Assembly: GCA_033439295.1 (NCBI GenBank)
Contig: JAVTLE010000013.1
Location: forward strand, 744,001 to 808,000
Direction: 5' to 3'
Source: Deuterostichococcus epilithicus
Taxonomy: Eukaryota > Chlorophyta > Trebouxiophyceae > Prasiolales > Stichococcaceae
DNA length: 64,000 nucleotides
The position numbers were made by a program, and so were the translations under genes. Each line of letters starts with the position of its first letter. Within the stretch, counting starts at the first letter, position 1. The notes under the pieces are model-generated. The model was not told the DNA's origin. It did not search any database and saw nothing but the letters and a program-made list of their open reading frames with translations. Shown here one piece after another: positions 37,537 to 48,529 of the stretch.

Positions 37537-40115
37537 ATGGCGGCCAACGGCGAGGCGTCAGCCCAGGTGCAATCTCGAGCCTGGCTTACACCATGAAGTG
37601 TGAGGATCTCCCGGTGCAGCGCGATCACATGCTACTGTGCTGCTCGCAGAAATTCCTCATCTTTGGCAAAACCGGCTGGATTGGCGGCCTGCTGGGCGAC
37701 CTGCTGAAGGAGCAGGGAGGTGAGCCTGGTCTGCATGATCGGGACACGTTTCGCAGGCCTGTTGCTGTACAGCAGCTGAGACCATGTATTTCGTCATGCA
37801 GCGGACTACGAGTATGCCAACGCGCGGCTCCAGGACCGCGAGGCGGTCATCGCGGACCTTGAGCGGGTACGGGTTGCCGCCAGCTTGTCAACTGCTACAT
37901 GAATTTCCGCTCGTCGGCGGGCTGTGGGCACCTCTCGATGCGCAACGTTGAAGTGGATCGACTTCTCCATGAACAGGTGAAGCCAACTCACGTACTCAAT
38001 GCGGCTGGCCTCACCGGGCGACCAAACGTGGATTGGTGCGAGGATCACAAGGTGGGTTTGCTCCATTCCAAACACGTAGCATGCCCTCGAAGCTGCAAAG
38101 TGAATGATTGCACATCGCGTATCGCATCGGATGCTTCAGCTTTCGCATTGTTGAGTCTTGGGTTTTTGGCCGTGGAACAAGTGGTTTCACCAGCCAGCTG
38201 CTCGGCATACCCCGCCCCGCGAGCATGTTGCTTCTGCGACAGATCGAGGTGATCCGCGCCAACGTGATCGGCACGCTGAACCTGGCGGATGTCACCAACG
38301 AGAAGGGCATCCACCTGACAACGTACGCCACTGGCTGCATCTTCCACTATGACAAGGACTTCCCTCAGGACAGCGGCAAGGGCTTCCTGGAGAGCGACAC
38401 CCCCAACTTCGTGGGCTCCTACTACTCCAAGACCAAGGTGGGCCGCTACTGCTCTTAGCATTGGCTGCGGCTGTGCTTTCTCCCGTCCAACCCTCGACAG
38501 CAAGGTTGCGCGGTCTGGGGCCGCCGCTGCTCACGGCGGGTGGCGGCTCCTGCCACATGGTCAGCCGCAGCGCCAGGCAGCGGCAGGGCATGTTCGCGGA
38601 AAATACGTTGCCTGCTGCTGTTTTCTGTGGCGCCTCATTCCTGCAGCACCAGCAGTGTGCACTGTGTGAGCAAGATCTCCCGGCAATGACGCACTGTGGG
38701 GACTGCACCTTGCATCAATTTTTTCAGTCATCAGCATATTGTGCATTCCTTCAGATGTCCCAGCAACCTGCATTCTCCTACCAGCATAGCATGTAGGTAG
38801 CGCATGTCATTCTTCCATCACCAACAATGCTGTTGATGCAGGCGCTGGTGGAGGGCCTGCTGAAGGAGTATCCCAACACCCTGATCCTGCGCGTGCGCAT
38901 GCCCATCGTGGCCGACCTCACATACCCCCGCAACTTCATCACTAAGATCATCAAGTATGACCGGGTGCGCCGCGTGCCGTGTTGATGCGATGCCGCCACG
39001 TTCATGCCATTGTCAGGTCAGAAGTGCTGCTCATCATGCCACTATTGCCAGCAGGTGCTTGCATGCCTTTGAGCACTACTGCTCAGCGCTTGCAGCTCAG
39101 CGCTGAAGCAAATGCTGTGCGCCTGCAGATCATCAACATCCCCAACTCGATGACGGTGCTGCCGGAGCTGCTGCCGCTGTCCATCAAGATGGTGTGCCAT
39201 CCGAAGCCACCCCTGCAGACTTGCATTCCTGCTCGGTGGCGTCCCTGCTGTCCTGCCATGCAGACGGGAAGTCTCACCAGAGACTGGATCAGTGCCGAGC
39301 GCTGGCTCCAACTGATTCTCGAGGCAGCATACTGACGCTGCTGCAGGCGGAGCGCAAGGTGACGGGCATCATGAACTACACGAATCCGGGCGCCATCAGC
39401 CACAACGAGATCCTGGAGTTGTACAAGCAGTACATCGACCCCGAGTTCACGTGGAAGAACTTCACTGTGGAGGAGCAGGCCAAGGTGGGAAGCAGTTGGC
39501 AAGCTGCAGTCGAAAGGCAGCAGTGGGCTGCAGCTCTGCCTGTTCAGCTTTGTCTGTGGTTGCTGCTGCGACTTGTTTGTTGGGTTGCATTGGAGGGCCC
39601 GCTTGATGACAAACCTGCGCTGTGGCATGGCCGCCTGCGGCGTGTCAGGTTCGTTCATCTCGGAGGCTGATGCCACATGCTCAGTGCCTTGTGTTTGACT
39701 GGCAGGTCATCGTGGCCCCGCGCTCCAATAACCTGCTCGACACTACCAGGGTGAGCGGCAGCCACCACCTGGTCAACATGTCACAAAGATGCTGGAGCGC
39801 TGTTGATGCGTCCTGTCTTTCTGCCCCGCCGATTGTCATTTGCTGTAGGGCTGATGCTTCGGTGTGTTGCTCAGTTCGAGAAGGAGTTCCCAGAGCTGCT
39901 TCCTATCAAGGAGTCGCTCATCAAGTACGTCTTCGAGCCCAATGCGGCCAAGAAGGACGAGGTGAGCCGGGCTGCAGCGTGCCGAACCCTGCATGCAATT
40001 GTCGGATGGCGTGTGATGGCCACTTTACAGCCTGAACCCTGGTATGCTGCTCTTACTGGTTTCTGCATTCTTGTTGCAGACCCTGAAGGCAGTGAAGGAG
40101 ATGCGCGGCCGATGA
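37537..40115 (+). CDS. NRS/ER: UDP-4-keto-6-deoxyglucose 3,5-epimerase / 4-keto-reductase (NRS/ER)
   Basis: Bifunctional enzyme making the last steps of UDP-L-rhamnose (or dTDP-rhamnose) from the 4-keto-6-deoxy sugar, in the cytosol. The sugar is used for cell-wall and glycan rhamnose. Eleven exons join in frame to 308 residues, the same size as the plant enzyme: 37537-37566, 37650-37719, 37802-37866, 37977-38051, 38243-38437, 38842-38964, 39129-39191, 39347-39484, 39706-39750, 39875-39961, 40080-40115. It has the NAD(P)-binding motif FLIFGKTGWIGGLLGD, the block THVLNAAGLTGRPNVDWCED, the SDR-type Tyr-x3-Lys in GSYYSKTK, NFTVEEQAKVIVAPRSNN and the final ESLIKYVFEPN. All ten introns are GT-AG. 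The start codon lies only 10 codons before the first intron. Confidence 0.96.
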
Positions 40116-40496
40116 GACCTGGCCCGGCATACCTCGAGGCAGCTTGTACTTACCATTTAAGGAAACTGATTGGTTGGACAGCCACCGTCAGTAGCCACGA
40201 ATTTTGTGACCTTGAAACCGTTGTGTTCTCATTTATCTGTCTGTGCTCCTAGTCACGGATCCAAGTGAATTTGATGTGATATCTGATGTGCAAGCGGAAT
40301 CACATCGACTTCATTATATCCACAGAAGAGGTCGAGCAAGACAGGTGCTACGAAACAAACGGTGCAGACTCTGGTACCCAGAATCCCGCCTGACAACGGC
40401 CAGCAGAACTCATGCAGCCTTCGGCAATTGCACTCCACTTCACCCATCGTTTCAAGTCCGCCGTGCTGCCGAGAGTACAGTTGTATGCAGCGCTGC
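40116..40496. other. Convergent 3' region, NRS/ER and 1-Cys peroxiredoxin
   Basis: Two genes end towards each other; this is presumed to be both 3' UTRs. Nothing else recognised. Confidence 0.5.
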
Positions 40497-42736
40497 CTAC
40501 GCAGTCTGCGGCGGCTCCGGCGTGAGGCGCAGGTAGCCCTTGCCGCTCGGCAGCTCTGCCTTCTTGAAGCCCTTGGGGAACTGCGGATTGCAGAACAAGA
40601 TTTGGTACTGCAAGAAGCTTTCCTTGAAGCATCACCTCGGCGGCCGGCTCAAGACATGATGACTGGCAGGTATGCGTATGGAGGCAGCACGACTTGCCTG
40701 TCGTGAGTGAATCAGTAGTAAGGCAGGCAGGGTGCACAAGTATATCGCCCACCTTGGCATTGGCCTGCTCATCGGTGAGGCCGGGCACAACCACGACATC
40801 GTCGCCATGCTTCCAGTTGACAGGCGTTGCCACGCTGTGGTTGGCTGTCAGCTGCAGTGAGTCAATCACCCGCAGGATCTGCGCGGCGAGGAGCAGACCA
40901 GGCTTCAGCAGCTGCTCTAAGAATGAGAGCGCTCTCTATGGCGCCTGTCAGCGCAGGCTTGGGGAACCCTCGTCAACATGAGGATGCTGACTGCAGCAGC
41001 ATCAGCATCGGCACATGACGCAGCAGTTGCAGCACGGTGCAGCGGCACATGCGACACCTCGCTGACCACAAATGCGTACCTCGTTGAAGTTTCGGCCCGT
41101 GGTGGCGGGGTACAGGATGCTGAGCTTCAGCTTCTTGTCCGGGCCGACAACAAACACCGCCCTTGCCGACAGCTGCAGGGCAGGTGTATCGCACCTTGGG
41201 AAGCTGGCTCATTCGATGTTTGCATGGCCAGTCCTGGCCTGTCAGACATGCCGCGTTCATGCAGCCAGTTGCGACTTGGTGCGTTCTGCTCACCGGCAAC
41301 CCGGCCTTGTCCTGCTCATCAGGGTCCAGACCACCGTACCTGTGGACCGCGCATGCTCAACGAATCAGGTGGACACTCGCAGCCCAACGGCATCTTGCTG
41401 GTCGCATCAGCTCGTGAAGCCTTGAACCGAGCACAGGCTGACCACCCAGAGCCATGAGACACACACTCCTCCGAACAGCTGCAGCCGGGCAGGAGGCGAG
41501 GCAAGGCGGTACGGCCCGGATGAACGCGGACTGCTCACAGCGTGGCAATGTCCTTGTTGAGGTCCGCAATGATGGGGTAGTCGACTTTGCTGTCGGGTGT
41601 GTATGCCTCGATGTCCCTGATCCACCTGCACTAGATCCAACGCTGTTGCAGGCCACATCAAGGTGTAGAGTTCCTGTGCCTGCACCGGAGTCTGGCAGGC
41701 AGGGCTCCAGATGCAGCGGGGGGCGCTCTGGACGCTGCAATGCCAGGGACAGCATCAGGATGCAGACAAGGTCTGACAGACGAGCCCCAGCCACAAGACG
41801 ACGTGCTCCAAGCCAACCATGTGCACAGCGATATATGACAGCGTGCGTTTTGTCATCTCGCAGAACGCATGCACCCCTGATGGTTCGTGCTGGCGTCGGA
41901 CGACAGCACAAACCAGACACAGAGCTGAGGGCCACACATGCATGCGTTTCCTGCCACGGAAACCGCGCACCCCTGGTGGCTCTCGCTGGTGTTGGACGAC
42001 AGTGCCAGCACCTTCACGCCACGCTTGGCAAAGTCCGGCAGCAGGCGGCCCACCTCGCCCAGCTCGGTCGTGCACACCTGACGAGGAGTGAGGAGCAGCC
42101 GGAGATCGGGTGTTCGTGCTTGTATGGGCCGATTTGGGCCTGGCACACCCACAAGGGGGTGCAGATACGACCACAAGGCAGATCCGGCGATGAGGTTGAG
42201 ATGGCCATTCAGCCTCCCCCCCGAGTTGCACTCACCGGAGTGTAGTCCTGCAGGAGGTAGAGCGCATATGTCAATTTGGTGTCACAAGTCCTGGCACGAT
42301 GGAAATGCAGTGCCGTGCTGGTGGCTGCTGTCATGTTCATGCATGCCGGCAATCGAGCAGTGCGCACCTGCGGGTGGCTGAACAGGATGGCCCAACTACC
42401 GTCGATGTAGTCGTGAAACCTGCGGGCGTGGACGGGATCTGACAACTCAAAAACCCATATCATTGGGTGCCTTCGCTAACGTATGGAAGGGCGCCAAAAC
42501 TGCGTGGAGATGCCACCGCGACGCAATGCAAAGGGAGATGGCCCCAATACGGCACAAACACGTTGCCGGCTCACTTGATCTCTCCGTGAGTGGAGTCCGC
42601 GGTGAAGTCCTGTGACGATCAAGAACAACCTCGGTCAAGCCTGCGCACTCAACACGCCTCTTCAGAGACAGGTACGGCACGTTGTTCGTTATGCTGGTCT
42701 TACCGGCACCACATCTCCGAGAAGAGGAGCCGGCAT
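40497..42736 (-). CDS. 1-Cys peroxiredoxin (PRDX6 type), with a 12-nt exon
   Basis: Thiol peroxidase that reduces H2O2 and lipid hydroperoxides. Ten minus-strand exons join in frame to 224 residues, the normal PRDX6 length: 42736-42704, 42609-42575, 42419-42368, 42247-42236, 42077-41971, 41625-41539, 41339-41294, 41172-41080, 40878-40753 and 40580-40497. The peroxidatic residue is Cys46 in DYTPVCTTELGEV; other family blocks are HDYIDGSWAILFSHP, DYPIIADLNKDIATL, TVxR-region RAVFVVGPDKKLKLSILYP, TGRNFNEILRVIDSLQLT and the C-terminal PKGFKKAELPSGKGYLRLTP. The fourth exon codes for DYTP only, and the splice falls immediately before Val-Cys. The start MPAPLLGDVVP fits the family. A copy of the end of exon 5 with its donor lies in the next intron (41866-41910). 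Confidence 0.96.
41866..41910 (-). repeat. Partial copy of peroxiredoxin exon 5 end with splice donor
   Basis: 41866-41910 resembles 41965-42009. On the minus strand the copy reads LSSDASTNHQG followed by GTGCATG, against LSSNTSESHQG followed by the true donor GTGCGCG. Confidence 0.85.
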
Positions 42737-43528
42737 ATTGGCGAGGCTGTGCTGCGTGACCTGCGTGCAGCCGTGCAGTGGCCTGAACATCAGGATGTGA
42801 CCCAGTGCGTAGTATCAGACGGGCTCGATCGCATATATGATACCCAAGTAGGACCCCAAGTCCGAACGTTGGCCGGACTGATGAACAGCATCAGGGCTGG
42901 AGGTGCTAACGCGAGTCCTGCACAGCTGCCGGGGTGAACACTTCTAGATGCTCGCTGTGGTGTTCATTGAGAGAGCCACCATCAAGGTCGAAGCCTGAGG
43001 ATCATCTTCAGCTCAGTATACATGAACAAGTCGTCAGACGGTCTGAGGACCGGTTTCATCAGCGGGAGCCGTCGGCAAGGCTGAGATCGTTGGCAGGGGA
43101 CCCTTCTTCCGCCGCGCACCTCTCACGGCAGTCACGAAGGAGTTCTGGACGCGTAGGTTTGTTGCTTGCAGGAGTGCGCACAGCGGACACTGGTCAGCGG
43201 CTGATGTCCTGCAGCATTGCAAACGTGCATGGCCCCAGCACGTGTTTCAGTGCTCCTCTGTCCAGGTCAATGATAAACACTCAAGGGGGCATGTCCACGA
43301 CGAGGTCGCCAGATTCCAATTTCGAGGCTCCAGGTTCGAGATAAACGCCTGAGACTGCATTGACACAACAATCACCATCTGCAGTTCTAGATCATTTCGA
43401 CAAGACAACGCCTTTGGTGCATGCGCGTGGCGTGTCTGCCTTCTCACCGGGGTTTGAGTTCCAGGGTGCGTCTGGTCCCAGACTGCCATTCGTATCCTCG
43501 CGCCAGAGCCTCTGGCCTTGCTGCCGCC
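42737..43528. promoter_or_regulatory. Divergent promoter region, 1-Cys peroxiredoxin (-) and DNA 3'-phosphatase (+)
   Basis: About 790 nt between two outward-pointing starts: a peroxide-scavenging gene and a DNA end-repair gene. A shared stress-responsive promoter would make sense but is only inference. No clear motif seen. Confidence 0.45.
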
Positions 43529-46333
43529 ATGGGCAAGCGCAAGGTAAAGGACGAAGAGCCGGAATTTATCGACGACGGCGAAGAAGTTAGCGACTCGGAG
43601 TATGCTCCGCCTCAGCCCAAGCAGCGCAAGACGCCAACCAAAGATGCCAAGAAATCGCCCGCCAGGAAGCGCGAGCCGCCCAGGTCGAAGGTCACGGAGA
43701 CACAGACGACTGATGACGGCTGGACGCTGCACCCGCCATCGCTGATTTACAAGTGCGGGCCGGATGCGCCACTCCATGCCTCCGGATGCGCATTTGAAGT
43801 GCATCTATGCTCGCGCATCAAGTGATGCATCACAACACTGTGTTTTCATCCTTTTTGCTCCAGGATCTCGAAGTGCAAACCCAGCCAGAAGATCGCAGCA
43901 TTCGACTTCGTGAGTGCTTTTGCTCCCAAGCGCTGGCGCAGGACAGGCTTGGCTGCCAGCCTTGCACCGTGTCATGCACTGCCTGCATTGCAGCAGCTGC
44001 TGCCATCTGCCTGCAGATGCTATGCTTCTTCTGCATCCTCTCTGGCTGGTGATGCAGGACGGCACCCTGGCAAACACGAACAGCGGCGCCAAATTCCCCC
44101 TCGGCGCCGATGACTGGAAGCTGTACAACAACAAGGTGCCGGAGGTTGTGCAGCAGTTTTCTGCCGACGGCTACAAGATCGTCATCTTCAGGTACAGAGC
44201 TCACTCCTGCATGCACCACACTGTGTGCCTTGCGCCTGAATTCCTTCCATCTGTTGTTCTCGAACGCCTGGTCCCGCTGCAGCGGCCGTCATTGCAGCTT
44301 GGCAGCCGCTGCGACGGGCGTTCGATGCATTCCTGCTGAGTCGGCACCATGCTCGCTGCGTGTTGTCGCAGCAACCAGGGCGGCATCAAGGCGGCGCTCA
44401 ATGGCAAGGCGTCTGAGAACGCCCGCGCCCGCTTCAGCGGCATCATCGGCAAGGTGCTTTGCTGTATGTTTTGCCCTGAGAGCCAGCTCGCACCTTCACC
44501 CAGCACCCCTGCGCAGCTGCCTGACCACCGATCGGTTGGATCGGTGATGACGGCGCTGAACATTGCTGACGGTGTGCTGGTCATGCGGCCGGCGCAGCTC
44601 AAGGTGCCGGTGACGGCATTCATGGCAACCAATAAGGACGGCAACCGCAAGCCGGAAACCGGCATGTGGGAGGCTTTCGTGCGGGAGGGCAACGGCGGCC
44701 AGGCCCCAGGTCAGACGCTGAAGCGATATTGTTTCATTTGACCAACAGCGTCAGCGAATCCTTGGCCTTGCGATCGCAAGAGAGTTGGCGCAGCACAAAT
44801 ATGCATGGGTCCGTCCAGAACGCACAGCTGTGGTGATCCGGCAGGACACCCTTCTGCAGGGAAAGGTCCTGCTTGTACGAAGCTGCTGTGCGCAACCGCA
44901 GCCTGTGCCTACTGCCTCGCCTGCTGCATCGTCTCGAATCGCAGGCACAGCCTACATACCAGAATTGAAACACCATTTCAGCAAAACCTGCCTGCACTTT
45001 TTGCAGATCATGCGCAGTGCTTCTTCGTTGGGGACGCCGCGGGCCGGGAGAGCGACGAGGTCGGCGACAGTGATCTGGAGTTTGCAAAGGCCGTCGGCAT
45101 CAGCTTCAGGACTCCCGATGAGCTGTTCGGGTGACGCTTTGAAGCTTACGCCACCTGGCCAAGCGTCAGCGCAATGTTCTGCAACCAAAAGTCTCTCTGC
45201 GTCATCTGCTTGTCTGATTGCAAATGCACCAGCAGATCAACGCGTGTCTCGTGCCTGCATGCCGGTCGCTCAAGGACCCCGCTGTAGGAGCGCTGCACCA
45301 TTTCCTGAAAAACGGAAGGCTGCGGGAGGTTGAGGGTTCATTCGATTGGCAGCAGCTGCACTTCCATCGACATCTGCCAGAGACACCGATGACAGACATG
45401 GAGGCGATGGTGCCACTCAAGGTCTAGGACCCCATGTGTGTTTGCTTTGTGCAGGCCCCCCAACCTCAGCGGCGGTGGAGCGGTGCTTGATGCGACGGGC
45501 CCGAATGCAGCCCTCGCAAACATCTTCCTCCAGCTGGCAGACCACTTCAAAGGCGCGCTGCTACTTCGCAGTCCTGTGTGGCCAGCTAGCGCCTGCACAC
45601 TGTCAGCAGCTGGTGGATGATTCATGGTTGTAACTGTTTCATGTGCTGCGCAGGCGAAGTATTCAAGGCGCGGGCGTTCAAGAAGGCGTCGGCGGCGCTG
45701 CAGGAGCGGCCCGAGACCATCACCTCGGAGGCGCAGGCCAAAAAGCTCAAGATCCCCGGCATCGGCAAGGGCTCCCTGGCCGTGGTGCGTACGCCTGCCG
45801 CCCCTGCCCCATCACAGCAGACTGCCTGCCTGTGCATGGCCCTCCCGCGGAAGCGCCGGGCGCTGTGGTGGTCGAGGTCAGTCACAGCGTCGCAGCGCCT
45901 GAACTTGAGCAGCGCTGCTGACGCTGGCCTCTGGGTTGTCCAGCTGCAACTTCCCATGGCAGCGGAGCTCCCCCTCTAGTTGCACGACTCGTCGCCGAGA
46001 TGCGCAGAGCGGCTGTGACACCAGCCATGATGCATACACTATAAATCACTCGCGCCGCGCGCAGATCAAGGAATTTCTGGAGAACGGCAAGGTGGGTGTA
46101 CTGATTGCTGGCCTGTAAACCCGACCAGTGCCGCATGTCGCGCGGTGGTGCAGAATGCGAGTATGCATGATATCGTTTCTGCAGCAGCATGGGCATGCAG
46201 CTGAGCCTTGTTATGGTCTATCTTTTTGGCTCAGGTGGCAACACTGGACCCAGAGAACATCGCCAAGGACCAGCAGGCCAAGCAGGTGGAGGCGAAAGAA
46301 AAGGCCACTGGCGACGCCTTTGCCTTCCTGTAG
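43529..46333 (+). CDS. DNA 3'-phosphatase (PNKP/ZDP type) with C-terminal Pol X-like HhH region
   Basis: PNKP-type phosphatases remove 3'-phosphates from broken DNA ends. The ATG at 43529 is in a strong context (GCCGCCATGG). Exon 1 gives a basic, probably nuclear, leader (MGKRKVKDEEPEFIDDGEE; KQRKTPTKDAKKSPARK) and DGWTLHPPSLIYKC. The phosphatase follows: KIAAFDF then DGTLANTNSGAKFPLGADDW (DxDGT split by an intron), YKIVIFSNQGGI, VPVTAFMATN, RKPETGMWEAF, CFFVGDAAGRESDEVGDSD and ISFRTPDELF. No kinase domain or zinc finger is seen. After a phase-matched intron the protein runs on with GPNAALANIFLQLADHFK, GEVFKARAFKKASAALQ, AKKLKIPGIGKGSLA and IKEFLENGK, resembling the 8-kDa HhH domain of DNA polymerase X enzymes (or MUS81). 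It ends GDAFAFL at the TAG 46331-46333. One intron in that part has a GC donor. Some boundaries are unresolved. Confidence 0.87.
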
Positions 46334-47144
46334 GGAGGCAATGGCGCCGCCACATCAGGGGGACCCGCAGCAGTTTCGATGGGGGTGTCACGGGGTGTGA
46401 GGTGCAGTGGGCGCAGAGGAGTGGATGGTGGTGTTTTGTAGATACACAAGTGTTTGCGGTCGCCCTGTTTCATATGTACAGACTCGTGGATGTGCGGCGG
46501 GAAAGGCGTCGAATGAAATGCAAGTCTGCATCTTGCTGTGAGTACGAGAATTCAACAAACAAGGCTGCGTTTTTTATCTACCTACAATCCAGTGCTATTG
46601 CGGCAGGTTGAGACGCTGTGCCAATTGCTGCTACTGCTCTGAAAAAAGTGCCTGTCGAACGAACATCGACCTTCCAGGCACAAGCTGGGTGCCAATCTGG
46701 CAGCAATCCAGCACGGACCAACACTGAGTCTGAGCTACCTACCCCCTGCGCGAGACTGCGGGGCATCTGATGACAAGTACTGCCATCGAGGTTTGCCGGC
46801 GACCAGCAGGAAGACGATGGTGCAATTCCTAGGGCTGTCCACATTCGAAGGCCGCCTCCAAGTACGTCTGACTGCGGGAAGCGCCGCGCCTTCCAGTCTT
46901 GCAAAGCAGCTTACTTCCCGACAGGGTGCGCTGCATGCACACCACCCCAAATCCCTTCAAGGATTGGGTGCCTTGGTGCGGCATGCAGGTGCACGATCAC
47001 GGGCCGAGGTTAACAGCGGGCGCACGCCCATGCCCTGTTTTGCTTCTGCGGACGGCCGCCCGGTCGTCAACGGGCGACGGAATAACTGCCGGCCGTTTTT
47101 TTGGGCGGCTGGCGACCGAGGACTCGCTTTCGTGGGTCCTGACG
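46334..47144. other. Convergent 3' region, 3'-phosphatase and RRM-U-box gene
   Basis: About 810 nt between two gene ends; this is presumed to be 3' UTRs. Short open frames on both strands show no family resemblance. No RNA gene or repeat recognised. Confidence 0.45.
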
Positions 47145-48488
47145 TCAGCGCCCGCCGCTGGCGAGGTACTGTTGCACGAACATGCGCAGCGGCTCGTTGG
47201 GGCGCAGCGCCGAGTGCGGCATGCGCGTGTTGAGGACCGGCGAGGTGTCGTGCGTCAGCAGCCACCGCGAGATGGTGGAGCGGTTGTAGGTCACGCCGTC
47301 CGCGGCGATCACGGGGTCTACCATCAGCTCCTGTGGGGACAAAGTCGCCACAGCATCAGCAGGAGCGAGACACTGCCGCATCAGCGCCACTTCGTCACGA
47401 CTTGGAACAGTGAGCACGCCCAACTGCTCAATCCGCAGCACACACCCAGATGCTCCGGCAGGTCGGCAGGCAGCCTGGGTCGTCAGTGCGGTGCAAGGGG
47501 CGGGTGCGAGGGAGATGTTTCTTGCCGGGATTCCGAAGCCGCACCTGAGTGAGCGGGTCCAGCAGGTCCTGCGGCACCTGCGGCAGCTGCTGCTGCTGGT
47601 GCTGCTGCTGCGGCTGGTGCTGCTGCGTCTGCTGAGGCTGGTGCTGAGACTCGGCCTGCTGCCGCCGCGCGAGGTCCTCGAACGCGTTGCGCACCGCCGC
47701 CGCGACCGTCGCTTCCATGTCGTTTCCGGAGCCGCCGCCGCCACTGCCCGGTGCGCCGCCTGCGAGGGGCCCACGCACCGCAGGGTTTCAACACCTGCCT
47801 CGACTCGCATGCATGTACACGTTGTACACAATGCAGACCAGCTGCGGCGCCTTGCACGGCCTCCAAGCAAGCAAGGAGGGCGCTGGGGGACGATCAGGCA
47901 ATGAGCGGCGGCATCCGGGCAGGGAATCACACTGACCTGGCCCACCCTGGAGCACCACGTCCTGTGATAGCGGCGGCGACGCCCGCGGCGGCCCCGTGGC
48001 GCCGAACTGCTGCTGCGACGCCGAGAACAGGCCGCCCAGCTGCTGCTGCTGCCGCNGCCCGGCGCCGGCGCCCGGCGCCGCTCCAGGGTGGCCGGTGCCG
48101 CGGCCTCCGCCGCCGTCCAGGGCCGCCAGGTTCTGGTCGCTCTGGCCACCGCCGCCGCCGCTGTAGGAGCCTGCCAGGTTGCTGTGGCTGCCCTGCTGTT
48201 GCGGCACGCCAAGGCGCGAGCCGATCGGCGGCTGGCCGCTGTGCAGGCGGCTCATGTGCGGCGACGAGGCCGACCTGTCAGGCACAAAGGCCGCGGCTGC
48301 GTCAGCCCGGCGTAAAGGAGGCCTTGGTCAGCGAGGGCATGCGATGGGGCGGCAACCTGGAACCTCAGCGCACAGTCTCTTGCCAGGAACCACGCAAAGG
48401 GGCATGACCCTGCAGAGCGCAACACAGCAGATCAAGGCGCAGCAGGGATCGCGCGGGGGGCACCTGTTCATCGCGGCGATGCCAAGGC

Positions 48489-48529
<41 letters not shown>

